DNA of 64,000 nt from Ignavibacteria bacterium (GCA_016710985.1 JADJTX010000006.1:124001-188000), one strand, 5' to 3'. Shown: positions 1-10,505, numbered from the stretch's first letter. The notes: generated from the sequence alone by a model not told the origin. Program-made: numbers and translations.

Positions 1-681
1 TGCTATTGCGGAAAAATACAAACCATCAGAATTTCCCGTACCAGACAGCACGGTTGGAGTCCATCCGCCGCCGTTAAAGCCGTTTGTAGTTCTGAATGTT
101 CTTGCAGTGGTGATGCCCGGTGTGAAAGTGCCTGTTGATATCCAGAACTTTGAACCGTCAGTCCAGTCCCACGCATTTAATAAGCCAAACTCATTTGCAT
201 TTGCGACCGGCGCATTAGCAGAGAGAAGCCAGTCTGTTCCTCCGTTTGTTGTATATCTCCACTGATGAGGCTGACCTGCTCCGGCTGGATCTCCGTAATA
301 TATTCCGTTGTTCTGATCGAACATTTTGATTCCGTCAGAAAAACTTCCTGCAAGTGAAAATTGTAACGTCCAGTTAGATCCTCCATTCGATGTTTTATAA
401 ATGCTTCCTGATTCTGTCCCGATCCAGCAGAAAGTAGTATCTAATCCGGAAATGCTTGTGATGTTTCCCGAAGGAAGTCCGGTATTTCTCGCATCCCAGT
501 TGACGCCGCCGTTAGTAGTTCTGAAAACTGACCTGTTGTCAGCGCAGACCCAGATGAGATTCTGATTCACAACTGAAATGCAGTTGATGTTTGCTGAACC
601 GGGAATGGTACTTACGTAAGTCCACTGGCTGAAAGAAACAGATGTGCTGAAAAGAAATAACAAAAGAAAAAGTTTTTTCAT
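1..681 (-). CDS. Secreted YCF48-like beta-propeller protein, 3' end outside window
   Basis: The reverse strand reads open without a stop from an ATG at 681 to the window edge, giving 227 codons. The N-terminus MKKLFLLLFLFSTSVSFSQ is a signal peptide. Behind it come repeats ending in TTNGGVNW, TSNGGSNW and TTNGGTDW, the signature of YCF48/BNR-type propeller blades found in many exported Ignavibacteria proteins. An AAAGGAT ribosome binding site lies 7 nt before the ATG. The missing C-terminus would be expected to carry a T9SS sorting domain, as in the similar genes at 21.6 and 25.8 kb; that is inference. The substrate or partner is unknown. Confidence 0.8.
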   Translation of the reverse strand, partial: MKKLFLLLFLFSTSVSFSQWTYVSTIPGSANINCISVVNQNLIWVCADNRSVFRTTNGGVNWDARNTGLPSGNITSISGLDTTFCWIGTESGSIYKTSNGGSNWTLQFSLAGSFSDGIKMFDQNNGIYYGDPAGAGQPHQWRYTTNGGTDWLLSANAPVANANEFGLLNAWDWTDGSKFWISTGTFTPGITTARTFRTTNGFNGGGWTPTVLSGTGNSDGLYFSAIA

Positions 682-1436
682 GTTTGATCCTTTTTAAATT
701 TTTTTGAAAATATTTTTAAAATTTTGCTTAACATACTTTTGATAATAATAAGAATCAAGATTGATATGGGTAATCCGGTAAGTGAGAAAATATTTTTGCA
801 AACCCCTCCCAACCTTCCTTTTCAAAGTGATTCTCAAAACCTTTTTTTAACCACATAGTATCCCGATAGGTCAAGCCCTATGTTTTAAAAGAAATAACTC
901 ATTTTTGCCCCGATTTTGCATTTAATAAAATGAGTTATATAGGAGAAACATATGACACATAGTTTAATTATTATAAAAATTAACTTTCTATATTTCTATG
1001 AGTCTATTTGGTTTAATAAAATTTTATTTAAGAGTGACTCTTCACTGAGCCTTCCAGCCTTTCAAATATGATGTGCATTTTAGTCATAGCTGTCCAAAAT
1101 AAATTAATTTTATTTAAAATTCTTTTAAAAGAGTTTCTAATCAAACAAATTCTGATACAGCTGAGGAATAACCCTTTATGATTGAGTATATCTCATTTTA
1201 TAACCACTGAGACACCAAGACACAAAGTAATACATTTAAAAATAAGTTTTTCTTTGTGTCTTTGAGTCTTAGTGGTAAAAAAGGATTTTCAAAAATAAAC
1301 GTTTTGGAAGGATGTGCATTTGAGTAACTCTTTCATAGAAATTATTTATTTTTTGTTAAACTGCAATTATGTAAATTGTCACTACAAAAAATCTAAATTT
1401 ACTTAAAGTAATTTTCCCCTAATCAAAATTGAGTCA
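682..1436. other. 755-bp intergenic region with a composite palindromic repeat
   Basis: No convincing gene is seen. The stretch contains a C-rich motif GCAAACCCCTCCC at 798-810 whose reverse complement recurs at 4218-4230. It also contains copies of a GCTGTCCAAAA core and an inner hairpin, annotated separately. It separates two divergently transcribed genes, so promoters for both are expected here, but I could not assign them. Confidence 0.6.
1085..1319. repeat. Composite inverted-repeat element, copy 1
   Basis: The left end CATAGCTGTCCAAAA (1085-1099) is roughly complementary to the right end ACGTTTTGGAAGG (about 1299-1310). Inside are 25-nt arms at 1203-1227 (starting ACCACTGAGACACC) and 1252-1276 (ending CTTAGTGGT) that pair with three mismatches around a 24-nt loop. 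The 18-bp string GCTGTCCAAAATAAATTA at 1089-1106 recurs exactly at 3923-3940, so this is one copy of a dispersed family. A MITE-like or REP-like element is possible; no coding capacity is seen. Confidence 0.6.
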
Positions 1437-3264
1437 ATGAACAGAAGGAATTTTCTGAAAGGCATTGCAGCCATACCTGTGCTTTCAATATTCAGTCCAA
1501 AACTGAATTCAAAAAACGAAAATCATTTTATCTCAAAGAAAACTCTTAAGCGTGTAAGACCGGGTGATCCGGACTGGCCTTCAGCAGAAAGCTGGGATAA
1601 ACTGAAAACTGCTGTCGGAGGAAGACTGAAGAAACCGGAATCTCCTTTCATTGCATGTCAAAATAATTCAGCTGATCCCGGATGTAAGGAAATTCTGAAA
1701 GAAATAAAAAACCCTTACTTCATCAGAGATGAACCTGCGCTTACTCAATCATCCGGCTGGCTTGATGCCTGGAATTCATCTCCCAGTGAATATGTAGTTG
1801 AAGCTGAAAATTCGGAGGATGTAGCAGCTGCAGTTAATTTTGCCCGTGAAAATAATTTGAGATTAGTTGTAAAAGGCGGAGGACATAGTTATCAGGGTAC
1901 ATCAAACTCCAAAGATTCACTCCTGATCTATACACGTGCGATGGAAGACATTTCAATGACGGATAATTTCATTGGTAAAGGTTGTGAAGGGAAAATGCCG
2001 GCAGTTCCTGCTGTCACCCTCGGAGCAGGTGTGATATGGATGCATGCTTATGATGCTGTCACAACTAAAGGCGGCCGGTATGTACAGGGAGGCGGATGCG
2101 CGACAGTCGGAGTTGCAGGTCTCATTTCAAGCGGCCGCTTCGGAAGTTTTTCAAAAAATTACGGGACAGCTGCTTCGGGACTTCTTGAGGCTGAGATCGT
2201 CACAGCAGACGGAGAAATAAAAGTCGCCAATGCCTGTACAAATCCTGATCTCTTCTGGGCAATTAAAGGCGGCGGGGGAGGAAGCTTCGGAGTTATTACA
2301 AAGATCACTTTAAGAACACGAGAGCTTCCCGAGAAATTCGGATCAGTCAGCGGTGTTATTAAAGCAACATCAGATGACGCTTTTAAAAAACTGATCAGTT
2401 GGGTTTTAGAATTTTATCGTGATAATTTATTCAATCCGCACTGGGGTGAACAAATTGCATTTGAAGAGGGAAATAAGATAAGTGTATCTCTGTTGTTCCA
2501 GGGTTTGAATAAGCAGGAAGCTGAGATCATCTGGAAACCATTTTTAGACAAGGTAAAAGAGTCCCCTGAGGATTTCACATTTTATGAATCAGTTTGTGAC
2601 CGGAGATATACCCGCAAGAAATCTCTGGGATGCAGAATATCTGAAAAAAAATTATCCGCAGGCGATCGTTCAGGATGACCGTCCGGGAGCTCCTGCAGGA
2701 AATGTATTTTGGGCAGGTGATCAGGGACAGGTTGGCGAATACTGGTATGCATATAAATCCGTGTGGATGCCTGAGTCATTGTTAAGTAAAAATAAAATTG
2801 ATTCGCTTGCCGGTGCATTGTTTGCCGGCACACGCCACTATGAAATTGCTTTTCATTTTAACAAAGGACTCGCCGGCGCACCCGAAGAAGAAAAAGCAGC
2901 TGCAAGAAACACAGCAATGAACCCTGTCGTAACAGATTCATTTGCTCTTGCAATAATTGCGGGGGGAGGACCTCCGGCTTACGACGGAATTCCGGATAAA
3001 CAAATTAATTTAACAATTGCTAAAGGAAAAGCAGACGCTGTCAGCATGGCAACTGATGAGCTGTTCAAGATAGTTCCGGAACATGGTTCGTATGTGTCTG
3101 AAAGTGATTACTTTGAAAAGAACTGGCAGCAGGCATACTGGGGAACGAATCATACAAGATTAGCTGAAGTGAAAAAGAAGTATGATCCGGACGGATTGTT
3201 CTTTGTTCATAACGGAGTGGGAAGTGAACAGTGGACTGAAGACGGATTCGAGAGACTGGACTAA
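1437..3264 (+). pseudogene. FAD-dependent oxidoreductase of berberine-bridge type, frameshifted
   Basis: The gene is read as 1437-~2585 continuing in another frame from ~2584 to 3264, about 609 codons in all. The N-terminus has a twin-arginine-like motif RRNFLKG, so Tat export is likely. The PCMH-type FAD domain follows, with the His of GGGHSYQGTS and the Cys of GGGCATVGVAG, the two residues that bind flavin covalently in bicovalent BBE-like oxidases. The second frame holds the BBE domain (YWGTNHTRLAEVKKKYDPDG). A one-base indel near 2575-2590 separates the halves while both remain well conserved, so a recent mutation or sequence error fits better than old decay. The substrate (sugar or alcohol type) is unknown. 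Confidence 0.8.
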
Positions 3265-3319
3265 TACGAACGGAAAATCTTAATTACATTTCTAAATTTT
3301 ATTTTTACTGGCAGAGCAA

Positions 3320-3888
3320 ATGAGATCCGGTATTGATTTCAAAAAAATAAATTTCATAAATATCATCGGAACCAGCGGATCCGGGAAAACTACTTTCGGC
3401 AGGGAACTGTCTGAGATCCTTAAAATTCCGCTTTTGGAGATGGATAAGATCTTCTGGAAACCTGACTGGACAATACCTGATGAATTGGAATTCTTTTCGA
3501 AATTAAAAGATGAACTGAACTCTGACAGATGGATACTTGATGGTAATTACAAGAGGACTACATTTATTAAATGGCAGAAAACTGAGGTTGTAATATGGCT
3601 GGATTATAGTTTTCACAGAACTTTTTACCGCTCACTGTCCCGTTCATTGAGCCGCGCAATTTCTCAGAAAGAATTATGGGAAAATACCGGGAACAGGAAT
3701 CTCTTTCCAGAACTTTTTTAAATAAGGAATCCATTCTGCTTTGGGTTATCAAAACTCATAGAAAGAACCGGATAAAATATGACAGAATAATGAACGACGA
3801 AAAGTATTCCGGAATTAAGTTTGTTCGTTTAAAGACTCCGTCTGAAACAGAAAAATTTTTGCAGGATATAAAAAGTCAGTTCAAATAG
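3320..3888 (+). pseudogene. FlaR-like P-loop kinase/ATPase, frameshifted
   Basis: About 189 codons in two frames. Residues 17-25 form a P-loop (GTSGSGKTT), followed by LLEMDKIFWKPDW and DGNYKRT, characteristic of the DNA-topology-modulation/adenylate-kinase-like FlaR family (about 180 aa). The frame breaks near 3695-3700, where one base appears to be missing in ACAGGAATCTC. The continuation RESLSRTFLNKESILLWVIKTH fits the family as one protein, here split at that point. It lies 55 bp after the oxidase gene and may be co-transcribed. The physiological substrate of this family is poorly known. Confidence 0.72.
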
Positions 3889-4402
3889 ATTAAAATATAT
3901 CCGATTACATTTCCCAACCATTGCTGTCCAAAATAAATTATGTCAATGCTTTTAAAAATTAGTAATAATATTTTTTAACATAGCTGTCCAAAACGATTTT
4001 AAATTTACTTATAAACTTTTATTCAACTGAAAATCAAAATAAAATGTAAGCTGCATTGAAGCAACCCCACGCTGCCCTCCCTTTGAAGAATGTGTCTAAT
4101 AACTAGAAATATTTTACAACCACAAAGCATTCAATTTTTAAAACAATTTCCTTAGTGTCTTTGTGACTTCGTGGTTAATAGTGATGTTATGAGACAGGCT
4201 CGAAAAAGGTGAGGGTTAGGGAGGGGTTTGCGTAAATTTATTATGTATTTCGAATGAAAGTGAAAACCAAATTAATTTATTAAAATATACATTTAAAACG
4301 TTTTGGACGGATGTGATTTTTTAATTCGTGATCATTCGTGAAATTCGTGTCAAGCTTTTTCTTTATTGTGGACGGATGTTTTTCCCAACAGTAATGTAAG
4401 TC
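3889..4402. other. Intergenic region with composite inverted repeat, copy 2
   Basis: No gene is seen in these 514 bp between convergent genes. GCTGTCCAAAATAAATTA lies at 3923-3940 and CATAGCTGTCCAAAACG at 3979-3995. The complementary ACGTTTTGGACGGATGTG lies at 4298-4315, and a partial copy GTGGACGGATGTT at 4368-4380. Inside is AACCAC...GTGGTT (4118-4176) with the AGTGTCTTTGTGAC word also seen in copy 1. The layout matches the element at 1085-1319. A short tandem ATTCGTGA-like stretch occupies 4322-4351. Confidence 0.55.
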
Positions 4403-6098
4403 CTAATTTTCCGTTACAATTTCTTTCACATTCAGATAATACATCTTCTCAATTGAACTTTCATTAAACAATGCAGACTGAGCTGAAGTAATCTCACTGC
4501 TGTTCCATTTCGTTATGGGATAGATTTTAATTTTTGTACCGCCGCTGTCTAATGCGATTGGAAGATCAAAGCCTTCTATACAATTACTGTATCTGTAAAA
4601 AACTTTCTTCGCGTCTTCGCTGAAATAATATTCAAAATCAGGGATCTGAATTGTACGGAGATACTGGTCAAAGACTTTGCTGTAATTAAAACCTGAATTA
4701 TCGCTGATATAGTTTTCTATTTCTTTTGTATCAACTATCTTATGATAAAATGTTTTATTCAATCCTCTTAATACCGCACGAAACTTTTCATCATCATTAA
4801 TGCTGTGCCGGATCGAGTTCAGCATGTTGCTCCCTTTCGGATACATATCGGGACTGCCTTCATTATTTACACCGTAATTTCCGACAACCGGAATCTTGTT
4901 CGTAATTAATTCTCTCATGCCCTTATTATATTCATTCGCAGCATCTTTATCATACCAGTATTCAAGGAAAAGAGCTTCGCTGTAATCTGCAAACGATTCA
5001 TGAACCCACATGTCAGCAATGTCATTTGTCGTAATATTATTTCCAAACCATTCGTGTGCGCTCTCGTGAACGATCATATAATCGAATTTCATTCCGTGAC
5101 CTGTCGATGACCTGTCCATGCCCCAGAATCCGAAGCGGTATTTATTTCCGTAAGCTACAGCGCTCTGATGTTCCATTCCTGCATACGGTGCATCAATGAG
5201 CTTATAACTGTCTTCATAAAACGGATAAGGACCGAACCAGTGTTCAAAAGCTTTCAACATTCTTTTTATTTCAGGAATTAAATGATCTTTCGCACGCTCA
5301 ATATTGTAATCAAGAACCCACAGCTCTATATCCAGCTGACCTTTCTCTCCCTCATACACATCACTGTAATTTACATACTTGCCAATATATGGAATAATGT
5401 TGTAGCTGTTGATTGGATTTGTCACTTCCCATTTATACGAAACTGTTCCATCATCATTATCCTCCTTTGATTTTAATCTGCCGTTTGAAACTCCCGGTAA
5501 GATCTGCAGGAACGATCATAGTCAGTGAAGCTCCTTTATCCGGCTCGTCGCTCTGATGATCTTTACACGGGTACCATACACTTGCGCCGATTCCCTGACA
5601 CGCGACACTCATCCATGGATTTCCGAGACTGTCTTTACTCCATACCCATCCTCCATCCCAGGGAGGATATTTAGCTTCTTGCGGCTCACCGTGAAAATAA
5701 ATTAAAAGTGAATTAATTTTTTTGTCTTCATCAGGAGGAAAGGCAACATACCATGCATTACCGAATCTCTTAAAGAATAACGGGATGTTTGCATTCAAAA
5801 AAACACTGTCAATCTGCATCGGCTCCTGAAGATCAATCTGTATTATGAGAGGATGTTTTTCAATAACCGTTTCAAACTCAATATTATTTTTTCCTGAAAT
5901 TGTTTTACTTTTGTAATCCGGCTTAACAGTAATGTCATATCTTAATACATTCCACCAGGCCCTCTCGGGTGAGATCCTTCCTCTGATTGAATCAGCAAGT
6001 GTGAATTTTCCGGTAGCCGAATCCTGCTCTGAAGAAAATCCGGATTCGGAAACAATTGAGAACATAACAAGCAGAAATATTGTAAGTATAAATTTCAT
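4403..6098 (-). pseudogene. M1-family zinc aminopeptidase, exported, frameshifted
   Basis: Read from 6098 down to ~5495 and then, after a one-base shift at about 5491-5497, down to 4403; about 565 codons. The first ~20 residues form a signal peptide. The N-terminal beta-domain (WWNVLRYDITVKPDYKSKTI) precedes the catalytic domain. The zinc site HESAHEWFG plus the downstream Glu in WVHESFADYSE is complete, and the substrate-binding GMEHQ motif (YAGMEHQSAV) is present. The joined reading at the break, PADLT then GVSNGRL, is typical of the family. It probably degrades peptides in the periplasm or outside. A short C-terminal region makes it smaller than the classical four-domain enzymes. Confidence 0.82.
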
Positions 6099-6253
6099 AT
6101 TTAGTATTTAAGTATAGTTGAATTAAAGCTGTCAGGTTATCGAGAGATTTTCAATAAGCTAACAAAATAAATTTTTGGAGAACCTCTTAAATTGAAAAAT
6201 GATCTAAAACCTGACTGGTTCCGGAATACGGTCAACTTGTGTTAGTTGTTAAT

Positions 6254-7096
6254 TTACTTCCCAAGCACTTTCATTTCCCCAAGCACATCATAAACAATGT
6301 CTATCCTTGCTTTTGCAAAATCACTACCCGCTGAATCGGACTGAATGCAGTTCGCAAAGTAATAAACGTTATCATTGTTTTCTGCATAGCCGACATACCA
6401 TCCTATGTCTTTTTTATCCTGAAATCCCCAGCCGGTCTTGGCTCTGACTACATAACCAAGAGTGTCTTTAGCGATCATGATATTTTTTATTATGTCCGTT
6501 GAACGTTTAGAGAAAGGAAGCTTGTTATCGTGAAGCTTCTTCAAAAATTCTATCTGTTCTTCGGGAGAAATGCGCAGCCCGCCCGAAAGCCAGAACTTGT
6601 CTATGCCGCCGGTTGTGTCTGCATTACCGAAACTGACAGTATCAAGCAGGTGCTTCATCTGCTTTCCGCCGACACGCCGCGCAAGCTCCTGATAATACCA
6701 TACGGTAGAGTTCTTGTACGCGGTTTTAAGATCGTGATCTTTATTCCAGTTCTCATTCTGCCTTTTTACACCGTCCCACGGAATTACAAAGTTCTCATCT
6801 TTAATGATACCGGTTTCTAAACCGATAAGAGAATTAAGGATTTTGTAAGTTGATGCCGGAGTGAATGCCTGTTTCGCCAGTTTGGGATTATATATAAAAT
6901 ACCTGTTGGCATTTCTGTCATAAAGGACAAACGTGCCTTCGACATTATAGTGGTCGTAGAATTTCTTAAAGTCATCTCTGACTTCAGTTGTTGGGTTTTG
7001 ATTTTCTTTTTTCTGCTTTACGGTTACCGGCTGATCTTTATTGCAGGAAGAAAGGAAAATCAGAGTAAGGAAGAAAAGTAATATTATTTTTTTCAT
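6254..7096 (-). CDS. Class D (OXA-type) beta-lactamase lipoprotein
   Basis: I chose the ATG at 7096 because it begins a lipoprotein signal (MKKIILLFFLTLIFLSSC, Cys18); an upstream TTG at 7135 would only add a polar tail. The protein has 280 residues. Class D motifs are in order: S82-T-Y-K85 (nucleophile and the carboxylatable Lys), S130-T-V, F156-G-N (Y-G-N in most OXA enzymes), WLSGGLRISP and K220-T-G. This supports hydrolysis of beta-lactams in the periplasm, anchored to a membrane. The gene is intact while its neighbours are frameshifted. No linked regulator (BlaR/BlaI) is seen. Confidence 0.88.
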   Translation of the reverse strand: MKKIILLFFLTLIFLSSCNKDQPVTVKQKKENQNPTTEVRDDFKKFYDHYNVEGTFVLYDRNANRYFIYNPKLAKQAFTPASTYKILNSLIGLETGIIKDENFVIPWDGVKRQNENWNKDHDLKTAYKNSTVWYYQELARRVGGKQMKHLLDTVSFGNADTTGGIDKFWLSGGLRISPEEQIEFLKKLHDNKLPFSKRSTDIIKNIMIAKDTLGYVVRAKTGWGFQDKKDIGWYVGYAENNDNVYYFANCIQSDSAGSDFAKARIDIVYDVLGEMKVLGK

Positions 7097-7241
7097 TAAG
7101 TAGGATTTGTTAATAAACAGTATTCTTGTCTTCAAGAAAAATTAACCCGGAATCAGTCATCCTTAAGTTATCTACTTTTCTGCCGAGTTCGGGAAAGAGC
7201 ACGAGCACATCGATCAAATTATTCCGCATCCAAATATTTTT

Positions 7242-7598
7242 TTAATATTCCTTTATCAGAATTTCTGCCGGTATCTTAAGTTTTTTATGTAAAGTTCTTA
7301 TCATAGGTAAAGTTAATTTTCTTTTGCCGGATAAAACCTCTGATACTCTGCTCTTATATCCGATATATTTAACCAGCTCGGCTCGCGTAAGATTCATCTG
7401 TTCTAACCGGAACAAAATTGCCTCTAACGGATCGGGAGGAGGGATTGGATAATGTTGCTCTTCATATTTTTCAACAAGAGTGAGTAGAATTTCAAACTCA
7501 TCTCCGTCGGTAGAGTTCTTTTTACAGCCCCAAAGCTCATCAATTCTTCCAAGAGCTTTTTCATAATCTTTTTTATTTTTTATTGGTCGTATTTTCAT
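7242..7598 (-). CDS. higA: HigA-type antitoxin (HTH)
   Basis: 118 residues. The N-terminal half (IKNKKDYEKALGRIDELW) is the usual HigA dimerisation/toxin-binding part. The C-terminal half is an XRE helix-turn-helix (NLTRAELVKYIGYKSRVSEVL...KLTLPMIRTLHKKL). It lies 9 bp downstream of the toxin gene in the toxin-first order typical of higBA. It should neutralise the neighbouring toxin and repress the shared promoter. Family members in tRNA-poor chromosomal regions are common, so no link to a mobile element is implied. Confidence 0.88.
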   Translation of the reverse strand: MKIRPIKNKKDYEKALGRIDELWGCKKNSTDGDEFEILLTLVEKYEEQHYPIPPPDPLEAILFRLEQMNLTRAELVKYIGYKSRVSEVLSGKRKLTLPMIRTLHKKLKIPAEILIKEY

Positions 7599-7607
7599 AT
7601 GGATTTT

Positions 7608-7901
7608 CTATAAATTTTTTACATTTAATTTATCATAATCATGATGAGTACCGATAAATTTGATAAACAATACTTTCCAGTTGAAGTCAACTTTCACAAC
7701 AAGCCGATAATCGTTTCCTTTAATATTAAAAACAACTTTGTCATTACCCACAATACTTGCGTTTCTAAATAATGATTTAATTTCGTTAAAATTATTCCAG
7801 ATTTCCTTTCTTGAAATATCATACCAACTTCGTAAAGGCTGTTCAGCATCACTGTGTAATTTCCAAAACTCTCTTAACGTTCTCTTTGCAATAATTCTCA
7901 T
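7608..7901 (-). CDS. higB: HigB-type mRNA interferase toxin
   Basis: 97 residues that match the HigB_toxin family across its length: MRIIAKRTLREFWKLH at the start, SWYDISRKEIWNNFNEIK, and the core FNIKGNDYRLVVKVDF with FIGTHHDYDKLN at the end. These RelE-fold enzymes cut translated mRNA. The ORF starts an operon with higA (9-bp gap), with a palindromic operator candidate 29 bp upstream. It appears intact. Confidence 0.88.
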   Translation of the reverse strand: MRIIAKRTLREFWKLHSDAEQPLRSWYDISRKEIWNNFNEIKSLFRNASIVGNDKVVFNIKGNDYRLVVKVDFNWKVLFIKFIGTHHDYDKLNVKNL

Positions 7902-7929
7902 GAGTATCTTTAAGTCAAATATACAAAAA

Positions 7930-7948
7930 AGTTACCATAGCGGTAACT
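7930..7948 (-). promoter_or_regulatory. Operator candidate of higBA
   Basis: AGTTACC-ATAGC-GGTAACT is a perfect 7-bp inverted repeat around a 5-bp centre, 29 bp before the toxin start. Just downstream on the same strand, at 7923-7916, lies TATATTTG, a perfect match to the Bacteroidota -7 box TAnnTTTG. A repressor dimer bound here would block the promoter, as is known for higBA autoregulation; the assignment is inference from position and symmetry. Confidence 0.55.
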
Positions 7949-8032
7949 CAAATATTAATGACTGATAGCTTTGTATTTGAATAACAACTCTACAAAGCTT
8001 TCATCAACAATAAACATTATCATTGAACATTG

Positions 8033-10249
8033 TTAATTGAAAAGGTCCGGTCTCAACCGCACAAACACCGGCTCACGATACGCTCCATCTCTCGTCATCG
8101 ACGCATACTCAATCTCACAAACAAGTGTCGGCTCGACCCATATCGTCTGCTTCTCATCCAAAACTTTTTCTTTAATTGGCTTCTTGACCTCCTTTTGTTT
8201 TTTTACTTCGGCAAAACCTCTTTCATTTTCTTTGTATCAAATCCTGTTCCCGACCTTTCCTCTGTAATCCAACTCACCGTCAACATAATTAGCAAGATGC
8301 AGCGCACCGAATAATTCGTCACGGTTGCCTTTCCCTTTGGTATAACCAATGATGTGACTATCTGCTGTTTGTCTAACTTTTATTTTATACCAGCTGTCGC
8401 TGCGTTTTCCCGGAGTGTATTTGCTGTTCTTTTCCTTAGCCATTATCCCTTCAAGCCCGAGCTCAGCTGCTGCATCAAACAATCCCAAACCGTCTTCGAC
8501 AATTTCACTTAAACGGTATGAAGAATCTTTCTTCACTGCATCCTTCAGCCATTCACGACGGCGGATCAGTGGTTCATTTATAACAGGTCTGCCGTCAAGG
8601 TACAGCACATCAAAAAGGTAACAATATGCCGGGCTTTTTCATTGCCCTTTGAATGTCTCCTTCAGCCTTGCGCTGCATTCTTTGAATGACTTCTTTAAAA
8701 TCCGGCTTTCCTTTTTCATCAAGACAGACTATCTCTCCGTCCAAAGACTCCGCGTCCCGCGAAAGGATTTGTCCGCTATTACAGCTCAGGAAATTTGGCT
8801 GTCAGGTCAATATTGTTTCTGCTGCGTAATGTTGTTTATCCTCATCAAGAGTAACTATCACTCTTATGCCGTCCCATTTGACTTCATAAATAAAATCATC
8901 TGATACTGGAACTTCCTTTCTCGATTGAGCAAGCATCGGTTCGAGGGTTCGTGAAGCCAGTCGAACTGAGGTCTGTCCACACGCTCCATCAGCCAGTCTT
9001 TATTTTGATATTATGAACTCTGTATTCTCCGCTGATCTGCGGACTGTGAAGGCGGAAATAGAAACCATCCTTTTTATCTTTTGTAATCTCATACCTTCCC
9101 CCCGGTGCAGGCGGCAGACCTTTTGGCACAGCCCATGATTTTAACACTCCGTCTTTTTCAAGACGAAGATCATAGTGCATTCGCGATGCATGATGACGAT
9201 GAACTACAAACTGGTTTCCCTTGCCTTCAATTATTTTTGACGGAGGCTCAGGAGTTTTTCAAAGTCTCTTTTTTTTAGAATACTTTTCAAGCTGCTCCGG
9301 GAGTCTTATATTTTTCGGAAGGCTTCAGATCTTTTATGATGGGCTTCCTTTTCAATTTGCGTTCAGTGTGAAGCTCAACTGCATAAGCTGAAATTCCTTC
9401 CCACGCATCTCCTTCTGTGTTTACGATCTCAGGCACGTTCGTCAGATTATATTCGCGCGGATCTTTTAAGCTCTCCAGTTTATCCCAGGCCAGAGGCATC
9501 GAGACTGGCGCTCCTTTATTTCCTCTGAGACTGTACGGGGAGATTATTGACTGACCTTGCCTGATACGGTAAATATCAACCAGCACTCTTCCTTTCCTTG
9601 CTTCTTTCTTAATGTGCAAAGTTAAGTTTGGATGTTCTTCAACAAACGGCTGCGCTAATAACTGCGCCGTTTCAAATACTTTATGGAAATCATACTTCTG
9701 TTCGATCGGTGTAACGACATGAACTCCTTTTCCTCCTGTAGTTTTTACAAATGTATGATAGCTGAAATTTTCAAGATATGATTTCAGATTAAATGCTATT
9801 TCAACTACGTCTTCAAATTTATATCCTTCGGGCGGATCAAGATCAAAGACCATGTAATCTGGTTTATCGTAATGCGGTTTTTTTGAATGCATCTGATGTA
9901 TCTCAAGGCAGGCTAAGTTAGCAAGCCAGACAAGAACAGCTTCTTCAGTTGCTATGATGTAATCCTTTTGTTCTTTGGGATTACTGCCGAGCGCAACATA
10001 TTCGATCCAGTCAGGAGCCCAGTCCGGACGGTTCTTCTGAAAGAATTTCTCTCCGTAAATTCCGTCGGGAAAACGCACCAGTGAAAGAGGTCTTCCCTTA
10101 ATGTGATTTAATATCGTAGGCGCAATTTTGAAGTAATACTCGATCACCTGCGCTTTGACTATGTCATCATCAGGGAACAGAACTTTACTGAGATTTGAAA
10201 GCTCAAGCTTTCTCTTGCCTACCTGTACTATTTGGGAATCTTTTGCCAA
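8033..10249 (-). pseudogene. ligD: ATP-dependent DNA ligase LigD (NHEJ), multiply frameshifted
   Basis: Domain order on the reverse strand is polymerase-phosphoesterase-ligase, as in mycobacterial LigD. The polymerase domain (10249-9287, 320 aa, intact) has the catalytic VFDLDPP and KTTGGKGVHVV. The 3'-phosphoesterase (about 9240-8990) has MHYDLRLEKDG with the HxDxR residues. The ligase domain follows with the nucleophile motif YEVKWDG near 8880, LDGEIVCLD, GLEGIMAKE and the C-terminal VEPTLVCEIEYA. The true stop is at 8033. At least five frame changes fall between 9290 and 8200, none in the polymerase part. Catalytic residues are otherwise kept. No ku gene is seen in the window. Confidence 0.83.
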
Positions 10250-10505
10250 AGGAAATTTTAAACAAAAATCTTAATAGGAAATTTAAGAAACAAGTTGAAA
10301 GTTAAAAAGTTAAAAGTTCAAAGTTGAAAGTTGAAGTAATATATTTTACTTTTATCTCTTTTAATTCTTTTAACCTCTACAACTCTTTTAACTTTTAACT
10401 TTTAACTTTTAACTATCCGTAATGATTTAAGGTTATATTTATTTATTGACATAATCTTCCGTTTGTTATAATTTGAAAAAATGAAATTAACTTTTACAAT
10501 TTTCA
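10250..10505. repeat. AAGTTAAA/AACTTTT tandem repeats in inverted halves
   Basis: Degenerate copies of AAGTTAAA or AAGTTGAA occupy about 10292-10335. The complementary AACTTTT run occupies about 10386-10413, so the two halves can fold back on each other. The same 7-bp word recurs near 48.36 and 54.75 kb. No gene is seen between ligD and the next ORF. Confidence 0.6.

Noticed and set aside
8030..8314. Forward ORFs over the ligD 3' end
   Set aside because: They are opposite-strand shadows of the LigD C-terminus (VEPTLVCEIEYA reading).
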